From CAWAYR01 sp050250955 (GTDB taxonomy: Bacteria > Acidobacteriota > Vicinamibacteria > Vicinamibacterales > UBA2999), in assembly GCA_050250955.1 (NCBI GenBank), contig JBFWNR010000010.1:124001-188000 (forward strand): DNA of 64,000 bases, written 5' to 3'. Under the pieces are notes generated by a model, which did not search any database, was not told the DNA's origin, and saw nothing but the letters and a program-made list of their open reading frames with translations. Positions 16,036-25,050 of this stretch are shown piece after piece. Positions within the stretch are counted from its first letter, which is position 1. Every line of letters starts with the position of its first letter. Made by a program: the position numbers and the translations under genes.

Positions 16036-17787
16036 ATGACCGACATCGATGTGCACGGAGAGCGCGCCGACCGTTCCCCGGCGCCGCTCCCGCGCAGCGG
16101 AGGGCGGGTGCTGGTTGACGGTCTTCGCGGGCACGGTGTGACCAGGGTCTTCTGCGTCCCAGGCGAGAGCTACCTCGACGTGCTCGACGCGCTGCACGAC
16201 ACCCCGGAGATCGACGTCGTCGTCGCCAAGCACGAGGGGGCCGCCGCCAATATGGCCGAGGCGGACGGCAAACTGACAGGGCTACCCGGGATCTGCCTGG
16301 TGACGCGCGGCCCAGGCGCCACGCACGCGACGGTCGGCGTTCACACCGCCCGTCAGGATTCCACGCCGATGATCCTGTTCATTGGCCAGGTGGCCCGTGG
16401 CTGTCGCGACCGCGAAGGGTTCCAGGAGGTGGCATTTCCCGAGATGTTCGCGCCCCTGGCGAAGTGGTCCGCCCAGATCGACGACGCGGCGCGGATTCCC
16501 GAGTACCTCGCGCGGGCGTTTCAGGTCGCCACCTCCGGGCGAATGGGCCCCGTCGTCCTGTCGCTGCCCGAGGACGTGCTCGCCGAAACCGTCGTGTCAG
16601 CCGACGTACCGGGCTTCCGACCCGTCGCCGGCGCGCCGCGGGTCGCGGATATCGCCGCCCTGGACGCCGCCTTGCGCTCTGCGAGGCGTCCCCTGGTGGT
16701 CGTGGGCGGCAGCGGATGGACCGAGGACGCCCGCGCCCGCCTGGCCGGCTTCGCTGAACGCTATGACCTGCCCGTAGCGGCGTCGTTCCGTCGCCAGGAC
16801 GTCCTGGACAATCGCAGCGAGCACTACGTCGGTCACCTGTCCCTCGGTATCGACCCGCGGCTGGCCGCGGGTGTCGAAGAGGCGGACCTCATTCTGGCCT
16901 TTGGCCCGCGCCTCGGAGAAGTCTCGTCGGGGGGCTATCGGCTGGTCGCGTCGCCACGGCCGAGGCAGAAGCTCGTGCACGTTCACCCGGACCCCGACGA
17001 GTTGGGTCGCGTGTACCAGCCGGACGTCGGCATCCCGTCATCGATGCCGTCGCTTGCCGAGGCGCTCGACCGGCTTGGACCTGCGGCCGCTCCGCCGTGG
17101 GGAGACTGGCGGGCGGCGCTGCGACGAGACTACCTGGAGTTCAGCCGGCCTCCTGCTCGCCATCCCGACCACCAGGGGGTGCATCTGGCAACGGTGGTCG
17201 ACCAACTCGCCACCGCCTTACCCGAGGATGCGGTCGTCACCAACGGCGCCGGCAACTACACCGTGTGGGTGCACCGGTTCTACCGTTACCGCGGCCTGCG
17301 AACTGAACTGGCCCCGACGAGTGGCGCGATGGGATACGGCCTGCCGGCCGCGATCGCCGCCAAGCTGCGTCACCCCGGACGCACGGTCGTGTGTTTCGCT
17401 GGGGACGGATGCTTCCTCATGTATCCCCAGGAGCTCGGGACGGCCCTGCAAAGCGGAGCGGCCATCATCGTTCTCGTGGTCAACAACGGGATGTACGGAA
17501 CGATTCGAATGCATCAGGAACGGCGGTTCCCGGGCCGCGTCGTCGGGACGGACATCGACGCGCCGGATTTCGTCGGCTTGGCTCGATCGTTCGGCGCCTA
17601 TGCCGAACGTGTCGACCGTTCCGAGGACTTCGCTGACGCCTTTGCCAGGGCGCAGGCCGCCGGACGCCCTGCGGTTCTGGAACTCAGGGTCGATCCGGCG
17701 CAGATCACGCCGACGGCACGTCTGTCGGCGGTAGACACGCAGCGGATCGGCGCCCGCGAATCCCGTGTCGCGGTGAGGGCCAGCTGA
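16036..17787 (+). CDS. ThDP-dependent enzyme (acetolactate synthase / benzoylformate decarboxylase family)
   Basis: 583 residues with the three domains of this family: Pyr domain with the catalytic Glu67 in VVAKHEGAAANMAEADG, central domain (200-340), and PP domain with the ThDP/Mg motif GDGCFLMYPQELGT ending VVNNGMYG. The family decarboxylates 2-oxo acids or joins them. Because an aldehyde dehydrogenase gene starts 3 bases downstream and an FMN alpha-hydroxy-acid oxidase is in the locus, a mandelate-pathway-like role (2-oxo acid to aldehyde) is attractive. Acetolactate synthase is less likely, since no ilvN or ilvC is near. Cytosolic. Confidence 0.8.
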   Translation: MTDIDVHGERADRSPAPLPRSGGRVLVDGLRGHGVTRVFCVPGESYLDVLDALHDTPEIDVVVAKHEGAAANMAEADGKLTGLPGICLVTRGPGATHATVGVHTARQDSTPMILFIGQVARGCRDREGFQEVAFPEMFAPLAKWSAQIDDAARIPEYLARAFQVATSGRMGPVVLSLPEDVLAETVVSADVPGFRPVAGAPRVADIAALDAALRSARRPLVVVGGSGWTEDARARLAGFAERYDLPVAASFRRQDVLDNRSEHYVGHLSLGIDPRLAAGVEEADLILAFGPRLGEVSSGGYRLVASPRPRQKLVHVHPDPDELGRVYQPDVGIPSSMPSLAEALDRLGPAAAPPWGDWRAALRRDYLEFSRPPARHPDHQGVHLATVVDQLATALPEDAVVTNGAGNYTVWVHRFYRYRGLRTELAPTSGAMGYGLPAAIAAKLRHPGRTVVCFAGDGCFLMYPQELGTALQSGAAIIVLVVNNGMYGTIRMHQERRFPGRVVGTDIDAPDFVGLARSFGAYAERVDRSEDFADAFARAQAAGRPAVLELRVDPAQITPTARLSAVDTQRIGARESRVAVRAS

Positions 17788-17789
17788 AC

Positions 17790-19304
17790 ATGAAAGTCAG
17801 GTCGACCCATCCGGACTTCGGTCACGCGGCCGCGCCGCCGTCACACGACGTTGACGAGATCAGGCACTGCGCGGCTCGGGCCGCGCAGTGCGCCAGGGAG
17901 TTTCAGGCCCTCTCCGATACCCGGCGCGCCGGCCTGCTCGAACACTTCGCGTCTGCCCTCGAAGATCAGCGAGCGGCACTGGTCGAGCTGGCCGATCGGG
18001 AGACCGCGCTCGGACCGAGCCGGCTGTCAGGCGAACTCGACCGCACCGCATTCCAGCTGCGTGCCTTTGCCGCTCATATCGCTGGTGGTGAACATCGGCG
18101 CACGGTACGTCAGCCGGCCCACGGCGGATCGCCGCCCGCAGCGCGGCCTTCGTTGATTCGCACGTGGGTTCCCATCGGGCCTGTCGCAGTGTTCGCGGCC
18201 GGCAACTTCCCATTCGCGTTCTCCGTGCTCGGCGGAGACACCGCGTCGGCATTGGCGGCCGGGAACCCGGTGATCGTCAAGGCTCACCCTGGGCACCCGC
18301 TCCTGTCGCGGGCCGTCTGGCAACTTGCGCAGACCGTGCTCGCCCAGCTCGGTGTCGACCGGCATGTGCTGCAGCTGGTGGAAGGCGCCGCGCACGCCGT
18401 CGGGCGCGATCTGGTCACGGCGGTCGAGGTCAAGGCGGTTGGATTCACCGGCTCGCTCTCCGCGGGCAAGGCCTTGCAGCGCGCGGTCAACACTCGCGAT
18501 GTCCCGATCCCATTCTTTGGGGAGCTCAGTTCGATCAACCCGGTCGTCGCGTTCCCGGCCGCCATCGGCGAGAGAGGGCCAGAACTGGCCGACCAGCTCG
18601 CGGCGTCGATCACCCTGGGCGCCGGCCAGTTCTGCACGAGTCCTGGCGTTCTGCTCCTGCTGGAGCATCCGGCTTCGACTGCGTTCGTCGAATCACTGGC
18701 CCGAAGTCTTGCGGGTGCTGCAACTCATCGGATGCTGAGCCTGGGTACCCGCGAACAGTTCGAGTTGAACGTCGAACGCGCCGCGATGAATCCGTACGTC
18801 ACGATTTTGGCGGGCGGCCCCTCGGCGAACGACACTCCGGCGCCGACGCTGGTCCGGGTGTCTCCCGACACGTTCCTGAAGGACAGCAGTCTGAGGGAAG
18901 AGGTCTTCGGGCCCTATTGCGTGGTCGTGATCGCCAGGGACGTGGCCCAGGTCAACAAGGCGCTCCAGTCGATCGCGGGTAGCCTGACCACGACGATCTG
19001 GGCCGCTGACGACGACGCTGCACTCGCCCAGCCCGTCGTGGAGCGAGCCCTCGCCGTGGCTGGCCGCGTCCTCTTCAGTGGAGTGCCGACCGGGGTCGCC
19101 GTGGCGGCCGCCCAGCAGCACGGCGGGCCGTGGCCGTCGTCGAGCAGGCCCGACACGACGTCGGTCGGCCTGGCGGCGATTGAGCGCTTCATGCGACCAG
19201 TTGCGCTTCAGGATCTGCCGGAGACGCCGCACCTCCTGCCGGAAGCGCTGAGGGTGGCGCTCGAGCACCTGCCGGCTGAGCCCTCCGAAGAGGCGGCGCA
19301 CTGA
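17790..19304 (+). CDS. NAD(P)-dependent aldehyde dehydrogenase, ketoglutarate-semialdehyde type
   Basis: 504 residues. Catalytic elements are present: Asn139 in FAAGNFPFAF, Lys164 in VIVKAHPGHP, GFTGSLSAGKAL for cofactor binding, Glu245 in FFGELSSINPV and the nucleophile Cys282 in GAGQFCTSPG. The motif wording is that of 2,5-dioxovalerate/alpha-ketoglutarate semialdehyde dehydrogenases rather than of benzaldehyde dehydrogenases, but substrate cannot be read from this. Only 2 bases separate it from the ThDP gene, so it most likely oxidises the aldehyde that enzyme makes. Confidence 0.88.
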   Translation: MKVRSTHPDFGHAAAPPSHDVDEIRHCAARAAQCAREFQALSDTRRAGLLEHFASALEDQRAALVELADRETALGPSRLSGELDRTAFQLRAFAAHIAGGEHRRTVRQPAHGGSPPAARPSLIRTWVPIGPVAVFAAGNFPFAFSVLGGDTASALAAGNPVIVKAHPGHPLLSRAVWQLAQTVLAQLGVDRHVLQLVEGAAHAVGRDLVTAVEVKAVGFTGSLSAGKALQRAVNTRDVPIPFFGELSSINPVVAFPAAIGERGPELADQLAASITLGAGQFCTSPGVLLLLEHPASTAFVESLARSLAGAATHRMLSLGTREQFELNVERAAMNPYVTILAGGPSANDTPAPTLVRVSPDTFLKDSSLREEVFGPYCVVVIARDVAQVNKALQSIAGSLTTTIWAADDDAALAQPVVERALAVAGRVLFSGVPTGVAVAAAQQHGGPWPSSSRPDTTSVGLAAIERFMRPVALQDLPETPHLLPEALRVALEHLPAEPSEEAAH

Positions 19305-19345
19305 CCCCGCGCCGGCCACACCAAGGACATCGAGGAGATTCGCCC

Positions 19346-20314
19346 GTGCCCACGAAAGTGCCGCTCACGATCGCTGTCGCGGATGCACCCCACACCGCTG
19401 CGGTTCGCGACGGTTCCATTCCGATCGACGGCGTCGACGCGCAGTTCCTCACAGTCAAACCGCAGATCGCCGCGTTTCGCCGCATGGTCCGCGACCTCGA
19501 GTTCGACGTCTGCGAGCTGGCCCCGACCACCTACATGATCGCGCGGGCGTACGGTGTGCCGATCACGGCGCTGCCCGTGTTCCTGATGCGGCGGTTCCAT
19601 CATTCCGGTCTGTTGGTACGGCCTGGTGCCGGCATCACGAGCCCACGGGATCTGGAAGGCCGGAAGGTGGGCGTTCGAGCGTATTCTGTGACCACGGGGG
19701 TGTGGACACGTCAGGTGCTCATCGACGAGTTCGATCTCGATTCGTCGAAGGTGACCTGGATCGTGGATGACGAGGAGCATGTCACGGCACTCACGTTGCC
19801 CCCGAACGTCGAACACGCCAGAGCCGGCTACTCCTTGGCACAGATGATGGCCGAGGGCGAGCTCGATGCCGGATTCGACGGCAATGCGGGCATCGGGCGG
19901 ACGGGATCGCCGACGGGCGGTTGGACGCAGGTCGGCGCCGATTATCCCGACTTGTTTCCGAACGCCGAGGAGCTCGAACACGACTACTACCGGCGTTCCG
20001 GCGTCTATCCGATGCACGGCACGCTGGTCGTCAAAGACGCCGTGCTGGAGGAGCATCCATGGGTCGGGCGCTCGATTCGGATGGCCTTTGAGCGAGCGAA
20101 GCAGGAATGGCTCAAGCGGTTGGATGCCGGACTGGCCACCACCGCTTCCGACCGGCGTTATGCCGACCTGCGTCCGCTCGTCGGCGCCGACCCGCTGCCG
20201 TATGGCATCGAGGCGAACCTCGCGACGATCCAGGCCCTCGAACGGACGGCGTTCCTGCAAGGGCTCACGCCGCGGCGGATGTCGGTCGACGAGCTGTTTC
20301 CCGATGTCAGCTGA
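19346..20314 (+). CDS. 4,5-Dihydroxyphthalate-decarboxylase-like protein 1
   Basis: 322 residues, no signal peptide, with the periplasmic-binding-protein fold used by the Pht5 family. Family hallmarks are an N-terminal FDVCELAPTTYMIARAYG block, LPVFLMRRFHHSGLLVR, DLEGRKVGVRAYSVTTGVWT and MHGTLVVKDAVLEEHPW. Characterised members decarboxylate 4,5-dihydroxyphthalate to protocatechuate. The lack of export signal argues against a transporter role despite the fold. A second paralogue is encoded at 25911. The actual substrate here could be another carboxylated phenol or unsaturated acid. Confidence 0.75.
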   Translation: MPTKVPLTIAVADAPHTAAVRDGSIPIDGVDAQFLTVKPQIAAFRRMVRDLEFDVCELAPTTYMIARAYGVPITALPVFLMRRFHHSGLLVRPGAGITSPRDLEGRKVGVRAYSVTTGVWTRQVLIDEFDLDSSKVTWIVDDEEHVTALTLPPNVEHARAGYSLAQMMAEGELDAGFDGNAGIGRTGSPTGGWTQVGADYPDLFPNAEELEHDYYRRSGVYPMHGTLVVKDAVLEEHPWVGRSIRMAFERAKQEWLKRLDAGLATTASDRRYADLRPLVGADPLPYGIEANLATIQALERTAFLQGLTPRRMSVDELFPDVS

Positions 20315-20368
20315 ATCGCTCCAGACTTGGCCATGAGTGCCTGAAGTGAACCAGATGAGGGACCAGGC

Positions 20369-21373
20369 GTGCTGACCCGTCGCGAGGCGTTGCTGGGTGC
20401 CGCGGGCATCGTGGGTGGAACCGTGTTCGGCGCCTGTGGGGGCTCCGGCGGCCGCGATCGCGTGACCGTCGCGAACACCACCGGCGGCCTGAACATGACG
20501 ATGGCCGAGCTGATGCGGCAGAAGCGCTTCCTCGAGGTGTCCGGCGTGGACTTCGAGGTGCTGGATGTCGCCGATGGTTCGAAGATACTCGGCGGCATCG
20601 TCGGCGGGTCGATCCATGCCTCGATGATGTCCGGTATCGCCCAGGTGTTTCCGGCGATTGAGCGCGGCGCAGATCTCAAGATTATCGGTGGCTCCATCCT
20701 GGTTCCGGCTCTCGGTCTCTATACGTCACAGGATGAAGTCCGCTCGTTGCGCGATCTCGAAGGTCGGGTCGTCGGCTCGGGCTCCGTGGGTGCCTTGACG
20801 CACATGATGACCATGGCGTTGCTCAAGGAAGCGGGCGTTGACGTTGCCAAGGTCCAGTTCGCCAACATCGGATCCAGTGCGGATGTGTTTCGCGCGGTCG
20901 TCGGGGGCAAGATCGCGGCCGGCGTCGGTCCCGCGTCGATCGCGCTGGAATCAGCGCGCCAGGGCGTTCGGCTGCTGGACGGCGGGAACATGGCCGAACG
21001 GCTCAGCAACTTCACCTACTCGGCGGCATGGGCTTCCGGGCGGGCGATTGCCGAGCGCCGTGATGCCCTCGTCCAAGCCCTGGCCGCGTACGCCAGGCTG
21101 TATCGCTTCGTGCAGGCCGCAGATGCGCAGGACGCTTTCGTCCGCGCCCGTGCCGCCGTGTATCCCAACGTGGCGGCGGCGGAACACCTGGCGGAATTCA
21201 ACTTCGTCCAGCAGTACAAGCCATTCGCCACCAGCCTCGTGCTGGAACCAGGGCGGCTGGAGTACCTCCAGAAGCTGAACGCCGACTTCGGCAATCAGCA
21301 GCGGGTCCTGCCGTTCGCGGAGGTCGCCGACATGTCATTGGCCGAGGCGGCGCTGCGTCTGCTCGACAGCTGA
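20369..21373 (+). CDS. ABC transporter substrate-binding protein, NMT1/SsuA type
   Basis: 334 residues. The N-terminus TRREALLGAAGIVGGTVFGAC combines a twin-Arg-like stretch with a lipobox, so it is probably a lipoprotein on the periplasmic face. The mature part shows an NMT1/SsuA pattern (VGGSIHASMMSGIAQ, LEGRVVGSGSVGALTHMM). It should deliver substrate to the NitT/TauT-like permease and ATPase encoded at 23376-25035. These transporters carry sulfonates, taurine, pyrimidine precursors and aromatic acids; the last fits this locus. Confidence 0.85.
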   Translation: MLTRREALLGAAGIVGGTVFGACGGSGGRDRVTVANTTGGLNMTMAELMRQKRFLEVSGVDFEVLDVADGSKILGGIVGGSIHASMMSGIAQVFPAIERGADLKIIGGSILVPALGLYTSQDEVRSLRDLEGRVVGSGSVGALTHMMTMALLKEAGVDVAKVQFANIGSSADVFRAVVGGKIAAGVGPASIALESARQGVRLLDGGNMAERLSNFTYSAAWASGRAIAERRDALVQALAAYARLYRFVQAADAQDAFVRARAAVYPNVAAAEHLAEFNFVQQYKPFATSLVLEPGRLEYLQKLNADFGNQQRVLPFAEVADMSLAEAALRLLDS

Positions 21374-21397
21374 GCCGCTGCAGGCACAGAGACACTC

Positions 21398-22453
21398 ATG
21401 ATCATCGATTGCCACGGCCACTTCACGACGGTGTCACGAAAGCTGCATGCATGGCGGCAGCGTCAGCTCGACGCGGCCAACGACGCCGGTCGCGGTCCCC
21501 GAACCGACGAGATCGGCATCACCGACGACGAGGTGCGGGACTCCATCGAGAACGGACAGCTGAAGTTGTTGCGGGAGCGCGGTGCGGATGTGACGCTGTT
21601 CTCGCCGATCGCCGGACAGATGGCCCACCACCTCGGCACCGAGGCGACCAGTCTCGTCTGGGCGGAGGTCTGCAACGATCTGATCGGCAGGGTGGCGGCG
21701 ATGTATCCGGAGTTCGTCGGTGTCTGTCAGCTGCCGCAAGCCCCGGGGGTGTCTCCGGCGAACTGTGTGGCCGAGCTCCGTCGCTGTGTCGAGCAGTTGG
21801 GATTCGTCGGATGCAATCTCAATCCCGATCCCTCTGGCGGCTACTGGACCGATCCACCGTTGACCGACCGGCACTGGTATCCGCTGTACGAAGCGATGGT
21901 CGATCTCGACGTGCCGGCGATGATCCACGTCAGTTCGTCCTGCAACCCGTGCTTTCATGGCACCGGTGCGCACTACATCAACGGCGACACCACCGCCTTC
22001 ATGCAGTTCCTCACCGGCGACCTGTTCGCAGACTTTCCGACGCTGCGCTTCGTGATCCCGCACGGCGGGGGAGCCGTGCCGTACCACTGGGGCCGGTATC
22101 GAGGCCTCTCGCTCGAAGCGGCGAACCGTCCACTGGAGCCACTGCTCGACAACGTGTTCTTCGACACGTGCGTCTACCATCAGCCGGGGGTCGAGCTCCT
22201 GACCCGCGTGATACCGCCAGACAACGTCCTCTTCGGGTCTGAGATGATTGGCGCCGTCAAGGGCCGGGACCCGTTGACTGGACAGTATTTCGACGACACC
22301 AAGCGCTACCTCGATGCCTGCACGGCACTGAGCGATGCGGATCGGTTCAAAATCTTCGAGGGCAATGCGCGACGTGTCTACCCTCGCCTCGACCAGGAGC
22401 TTCGTCGACGCGAGCAGGCGCCACACGCCACTCAGACTGCGGGGACGGAATGA
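21398..22453 (+). CDS. ligJ: 4-Oxalomesaconate hydratase (LigJ type)
   Basis: 351 residues, strongly like sphingomonad LigJ: the opening IIDCHGHFTT, DDEVRDSIENGQLKLLRERG, GCNLNPDPSGGYWTDPPLTD, SSCNPCFHGTGAHYINGDTT, IPHGGGAVPYHWGR and FGSEMIGAVKGRDP all fit. His6, His8, His177 and Glu282 correspond to the zinc ligands known for LigJ. LigJ hydrates 4-oxalomesaconate to 4-carboxy-4-hydroxy-2-oxoadipate in the protocatechuate 4,5-cleavage and gallate pathways. Its 3' end overlaps the next gene by 4 bases. No LigAB or LigC gene is in the window, so the ring-cleavage step must be elsewhere or different. Confidence 0.85.
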   Translation: MIIDCHGHFTTVSRKLHAWRQRQLDAANDAGRGPRTDEIGITDDEVRDSIENGQLKLLRERGADVTLFSPIAGQMAHHLGTEATSLVWAEVCNDLIGRVAAMYPEFVGVCQLPQAPGVSPANCVAELRRCVEQLGFVGCNLNPDPSGGYWTDPPLTDRHWYPLYEAMVDLDVPAMIHVSSSCNPCFHGTGAHYINGDTTAFMQFLTGDLFADFPTLRFVIPHGGGAVPYHWGRYRGLSLEAANRPLEPLLDNVFFDTCVYHQPGVELLTRVIPPDNVLFGSEMIGAVKGRDPLTGQYFDDTKRYLDACTALSDADRFKIFEGNARRVYPRLDQELRRREQAPHATQTAGTE

Positions 22454-23379
22454 ATCCAATCTCAGACGAACCGCGCACCGCCGCCACACGAGTCGATCAG
22501 GCGGGCGAGGCCGTCGGTACCTCACGTGCGACCGTCGTCGACATCCACCCTCACGTCATTTCCGACGACGACGTCAGCTATCCCAGGGCGCCGCTCTTCG
22601 GGAAGCAGTCCACGTGGTCGCAGGAGCGGCCGGTCACCGTCGAGGCGATGATCGCCGCGATGGACGACGCCGGTGTCGACAAGGCCGCCGTCGTCCAGTC
22701 GTCAACCTGCTACGGCTTCGACAACAGCTACGTGGCCGACGCGTGCGCGAGATTTCCGGACCGTCTGGCCGCGATCGGGTCGGTTGACATGGTCCAGCCG
22801 GATGCGCCCGATCGCATTCGCGAGTGGGTCGACCGCGGTGTCGTCGGCCTCCGCCTGTTCACGGGCGGGAGCACGAACGCGTTCGATGCCAGCCTGCTCG
22901 ACGATCCGCGCACGTTCCCATCGTGGGCGCTGTGTGGAGACCTCGGTCTGTCGATGTGCATTCAAACCAACCCGGCGGGCCTGGCGCAGGTGGCCGGCCT
23001 GGCTCGACGCTTTCCGGGCGTGCGAATCGTCCTCGATCACCTCGGTCGGCCGGACGTGAGCGATGGGCCACCGTACCTCAAGGCGGCGAGCCTGTTCGCC
23101 CTGGCGCCGCTTGGCAACGTCTACCTCAAGCTGACGCCACGGATCTTCGTGGACGCCGCGCAAAGTCCCGCGTCGCCGGAGACGTTCTTCCCGCGTCTCG
23201 TCGAGGCGTTCGGCGCCGACCGTCTGGCGTGGGGGTCCAACTTTCCAGCGTCATCGGGCACGATGGCGGCCAACCTGGTGATTGCGAGGGCCGGCCTCCA
23301 GACGCTGACAGCCGCCGACCGCGCCTGGATCTTCGGCAAGACCGCCCAGGTGCTCTACCCGCCGCTGGCCGACGCATGA
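22450..23379 (+). CDS. Amidohydrolase-2 family hydrolase (COG3618, LigI-like superfamily)
   Basis: 309 residues; the TIM-barrel amidohydrolase begins near residue 30 with VVDIHPHVISDDD (HxH metal motif), continues with VVQSSTCYGFDNSYV, IQTNPAG, IVLDHLGRPD (conserved His and Asp) and GSNFPASSG near the end. LigI, the 2-pyrone-4,6-dicarboxylate lactonase that produces the LigJ substrate, belongs to the same group. The context (ATGA overlap with ligJ) makes a lactonase role plausible, though similarity to LigI itself was not strong by eye. Overlaps the ATPase gene downstream by 4 bases. Confidence 0.7.
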   Translation: MNPISDEPRTAATRVDQAGEAVGTSRATVVDIHPHVISDDDVSYPRAPLFGKQSTWSQERPVTVEAMIAAMDDAGVDKAAVVQSSTCYGFDNSYVADACARFPDRLAAIGSVDMVQPDAPDRIREWVDRGVVGLRLFTGGSTNAFDASLLDDPRTFPSWALCGDLGLSMCIQTNPAGLAQVAGLARRFPGVRIVLDHLGRPDVSDGPPYLKAASLFALAPLGNVYLKLTPRIFVDAAQSPASPETFFPRLVEAFGADRLAWGSNFPASSGTMAANLVIARAGLQTLTAADRAWIFGKTAQVLYPPLADA

Positions 23380-24200
23380 ACGCCATTGCAGCAAAGCTGG
23401 CCGTGCAGAACGTCCGCAAGGCCTTTCGCGTCCGCGAACGGGCGGGTGCGCGTGAGACCCTGCTGAACGTCCTCGACGGTATCAGTTTCGAGGTCCGGGA
23501 GGGCGAGATCGTGTCGCTGATCGGCGAAAGCGGCTGCGGCAAGACGACGCTGCTCCGCGTGATTCAGGGACTGGTCAAGATGGATTCCGGTGCGATCACG
23601 GTGGATGGCAAGGCGATCACCGGTCCGGGCCGCAACCGCGGCTTCGTCTTCCAGCAGGCCAGCCTGCTGCCCTGGCGCACGGCGCGCCAGAACGTGGAGC
23701 TCGGTATGGAGCTCATGCACGCGGACAAGGCGACGACGACCGCCCGAGCGGACGCTCTGCTCGAGCTGGTCGGGCTGAGCCACGCCGCCAACCGGTATCC
23801 GCATGAGTTGTCCGGCGGCATGCAGCAACGCGTGGGCGTGGCGCGGGCCCTGGCGATCGACCCGGAGATTCTGCTGATGGACGAGCCGTTCAGCGCGCTC
23901 GACGCCCAGACGCGGGAGGTTCTCCAGGCCGAACTTCACCGGATTCATGCCCAGACCGGCAAGACGACGCTCTTCGTGACGCACGATCTCGATGAGGCGA
24001 TCTACCTCAGCGACAAGATCGTCGTTCTGGCGGCGAGACCGGGGCGGGTGAAGCGCGTCATCGACGTCCCGTTCCCGCATCCCAGGCCAAAGCTGCCCGA
24101 ACTGCGGGGAGATCGGGAGTTTCAGGACATTCGCACCGAAATCTGGTCGCTGATCCAGAGCCAGCCGGCCGCGTCCACCAGCGAAAGCCAGTCCGCATAG
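23376..24200 (+). CDS. ABC transporter ATP-binding protein, NitT/TauT type
   Basis: 274 residues from ATG 23376 (ATGA overlap with the preceding stop). Walker A GESGCGKTTLL, Q-loop FVFQQASLLPW, signature LSGGMQQRVGVARAL, Walker B ILLMDEPFSALD and switch VTHDLDEAIYLS are all intact. It is the energy subunit of the importer with the permease at 24211 and the lipoprotein at 20369. The long form of the open frame upstream is a shadow of the hydrolase gene. Confidence 0.92.
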   Translation: MNAIAAKLAVQNVRKAFRVRERAGARETLLNVLDGISFEVREGEIVSLIGESGCGKTTLLRVIQGLVKMDSGAITVDGKAITGPGRNRGFVFQQASLLPWRTARQNVELGMELMHADKATTTARADALLELVGLSHAANRYPHELSGGMQQRVGVARALAIDPEILLMDEPFSALDAQTREVLQAELHRIHAQTGKTTLFVTHDLDEAIYLSDKIVVLAARPGRVKRVIDVPFPHPRPKLPELRGDREFQDIRTEIWSLIQSQPAASTSESQSA

Positions 24201-24210
24201 GGTCGCCACG

Positions 24211-25035
24211 ATGGCCGTGACACGCGCGCATGCGATGCCTCCCGCCCTGGACGGCGTCGAGGAGCTCGACGGGACGACGCGAGCGCGCAGCAGGGCGGCG
24301 CGCGTCCGGCTGATCTCGATCCTGGTCGTGCTTGGAACGTGGGAACTCGTCGGCCGCCAGGTCAGCCCGCTCTTCATGGCGAGTCCCAGTGCGGTCGCCA
24401 TCGCGGCGGTGCGCCTGGTCCGCAACGGCGAACTGATCGCCGCCTTGCTGAGCAGCATGCAGACCCTGATGCTCGGATTCGCGATCGCCGCGGTGGTCGG
24501 CGTCGTCCTGGGCTTACTGATCGGCCGTTATCGATTGGTCGACGCGGCGACCGACTGGCTGATCAACGCCCTGTACTCGACGCCGCTCGTCGCCATCACG
24601 CCCCTGGTGATCCTCTGGTTCGGCCTGGGCGATGTGGCCAAGTTGTTCATCGTGTCGATCCTGGCGGTGTTTCCGATTCTGATCAACACGGCCGCCGGCG
24701 TTCGGAACGTGCCCCACGCGCTGATCGACGTCGGCACGGCGTTCGCCGCCAATGAGCGTCAGATCTTCACGAAGATCATCCTGCCGGCGGCGGTGCCCTA
24801 CATCATGACCGGGCTGCGTCTGGGCATCGGTCGAGCGATCATCGCGATGGTGGTCGCCGAGTTCTTCACCGCGATCACCGGCCTCGGCGCGCTGATCGTC
24901 AAGTTCGGGAACCAGTTCGACACGGCGTCGATGTTCGTGCCGATTCTGGTGCTGATGATCATGGGTATCGGGCTCACTGCGCTCGTCCGGCGGGCGGAGG
25001 ATGCCTTTGCGCCGTGGCGTACACGCGACGACTAG
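24211..25035 (+). CDS. ABC transporter permease, NitT/TauT type
   Basis: 274 residues with six hydrophobic segments. The cytoplasmic EAA-like coupling loop lies around DVGTAFAANERQIFTKIILPAAVPYIMTG, written here as DVGTAFAANERQIF plus ILPAAVPYIMTGLRLG. Inner-membrane channel subunit paired with the ATPase 10 bases upstream. No second permease gene is present, so a homodimer is likely. Confidence 0.9.
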   Translation: MAVTRAHAMPPALDGVEELDGTTRARSRAARVRLISILVVLGTWELVGRQVSPLFMASPSAVAIAAVRLVRNGELIAALLSSMQTLMLGFAIAAVVGVVLGLLIGRYRLVDAATDWLINALYSTPLVAITPLVILWFGLGDVAKLFIVSILAVFPILINTAAGVRNVPHALIDVGTAFAANERQIFTKIILPAAVPYIMTGLRLGIGRAIIAMVVAEFFTAITGLGALIVKFGNQFDTASMFVPILVLMIMGIGLTALVRRAEDAFAPWRTRDD

Positions 25036-25050
25036 AAGGGATGAACTCAC

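Noticed and set aside
16036..17787. Assignment of the ThDP enzyme as acetolactate synthase (ilvB)
   Set aside because: No small subunit or ilvC is near, and the gene is coupled to an aldehyde dehydrogenase, which fits an oxo-acid decarboxylase better.
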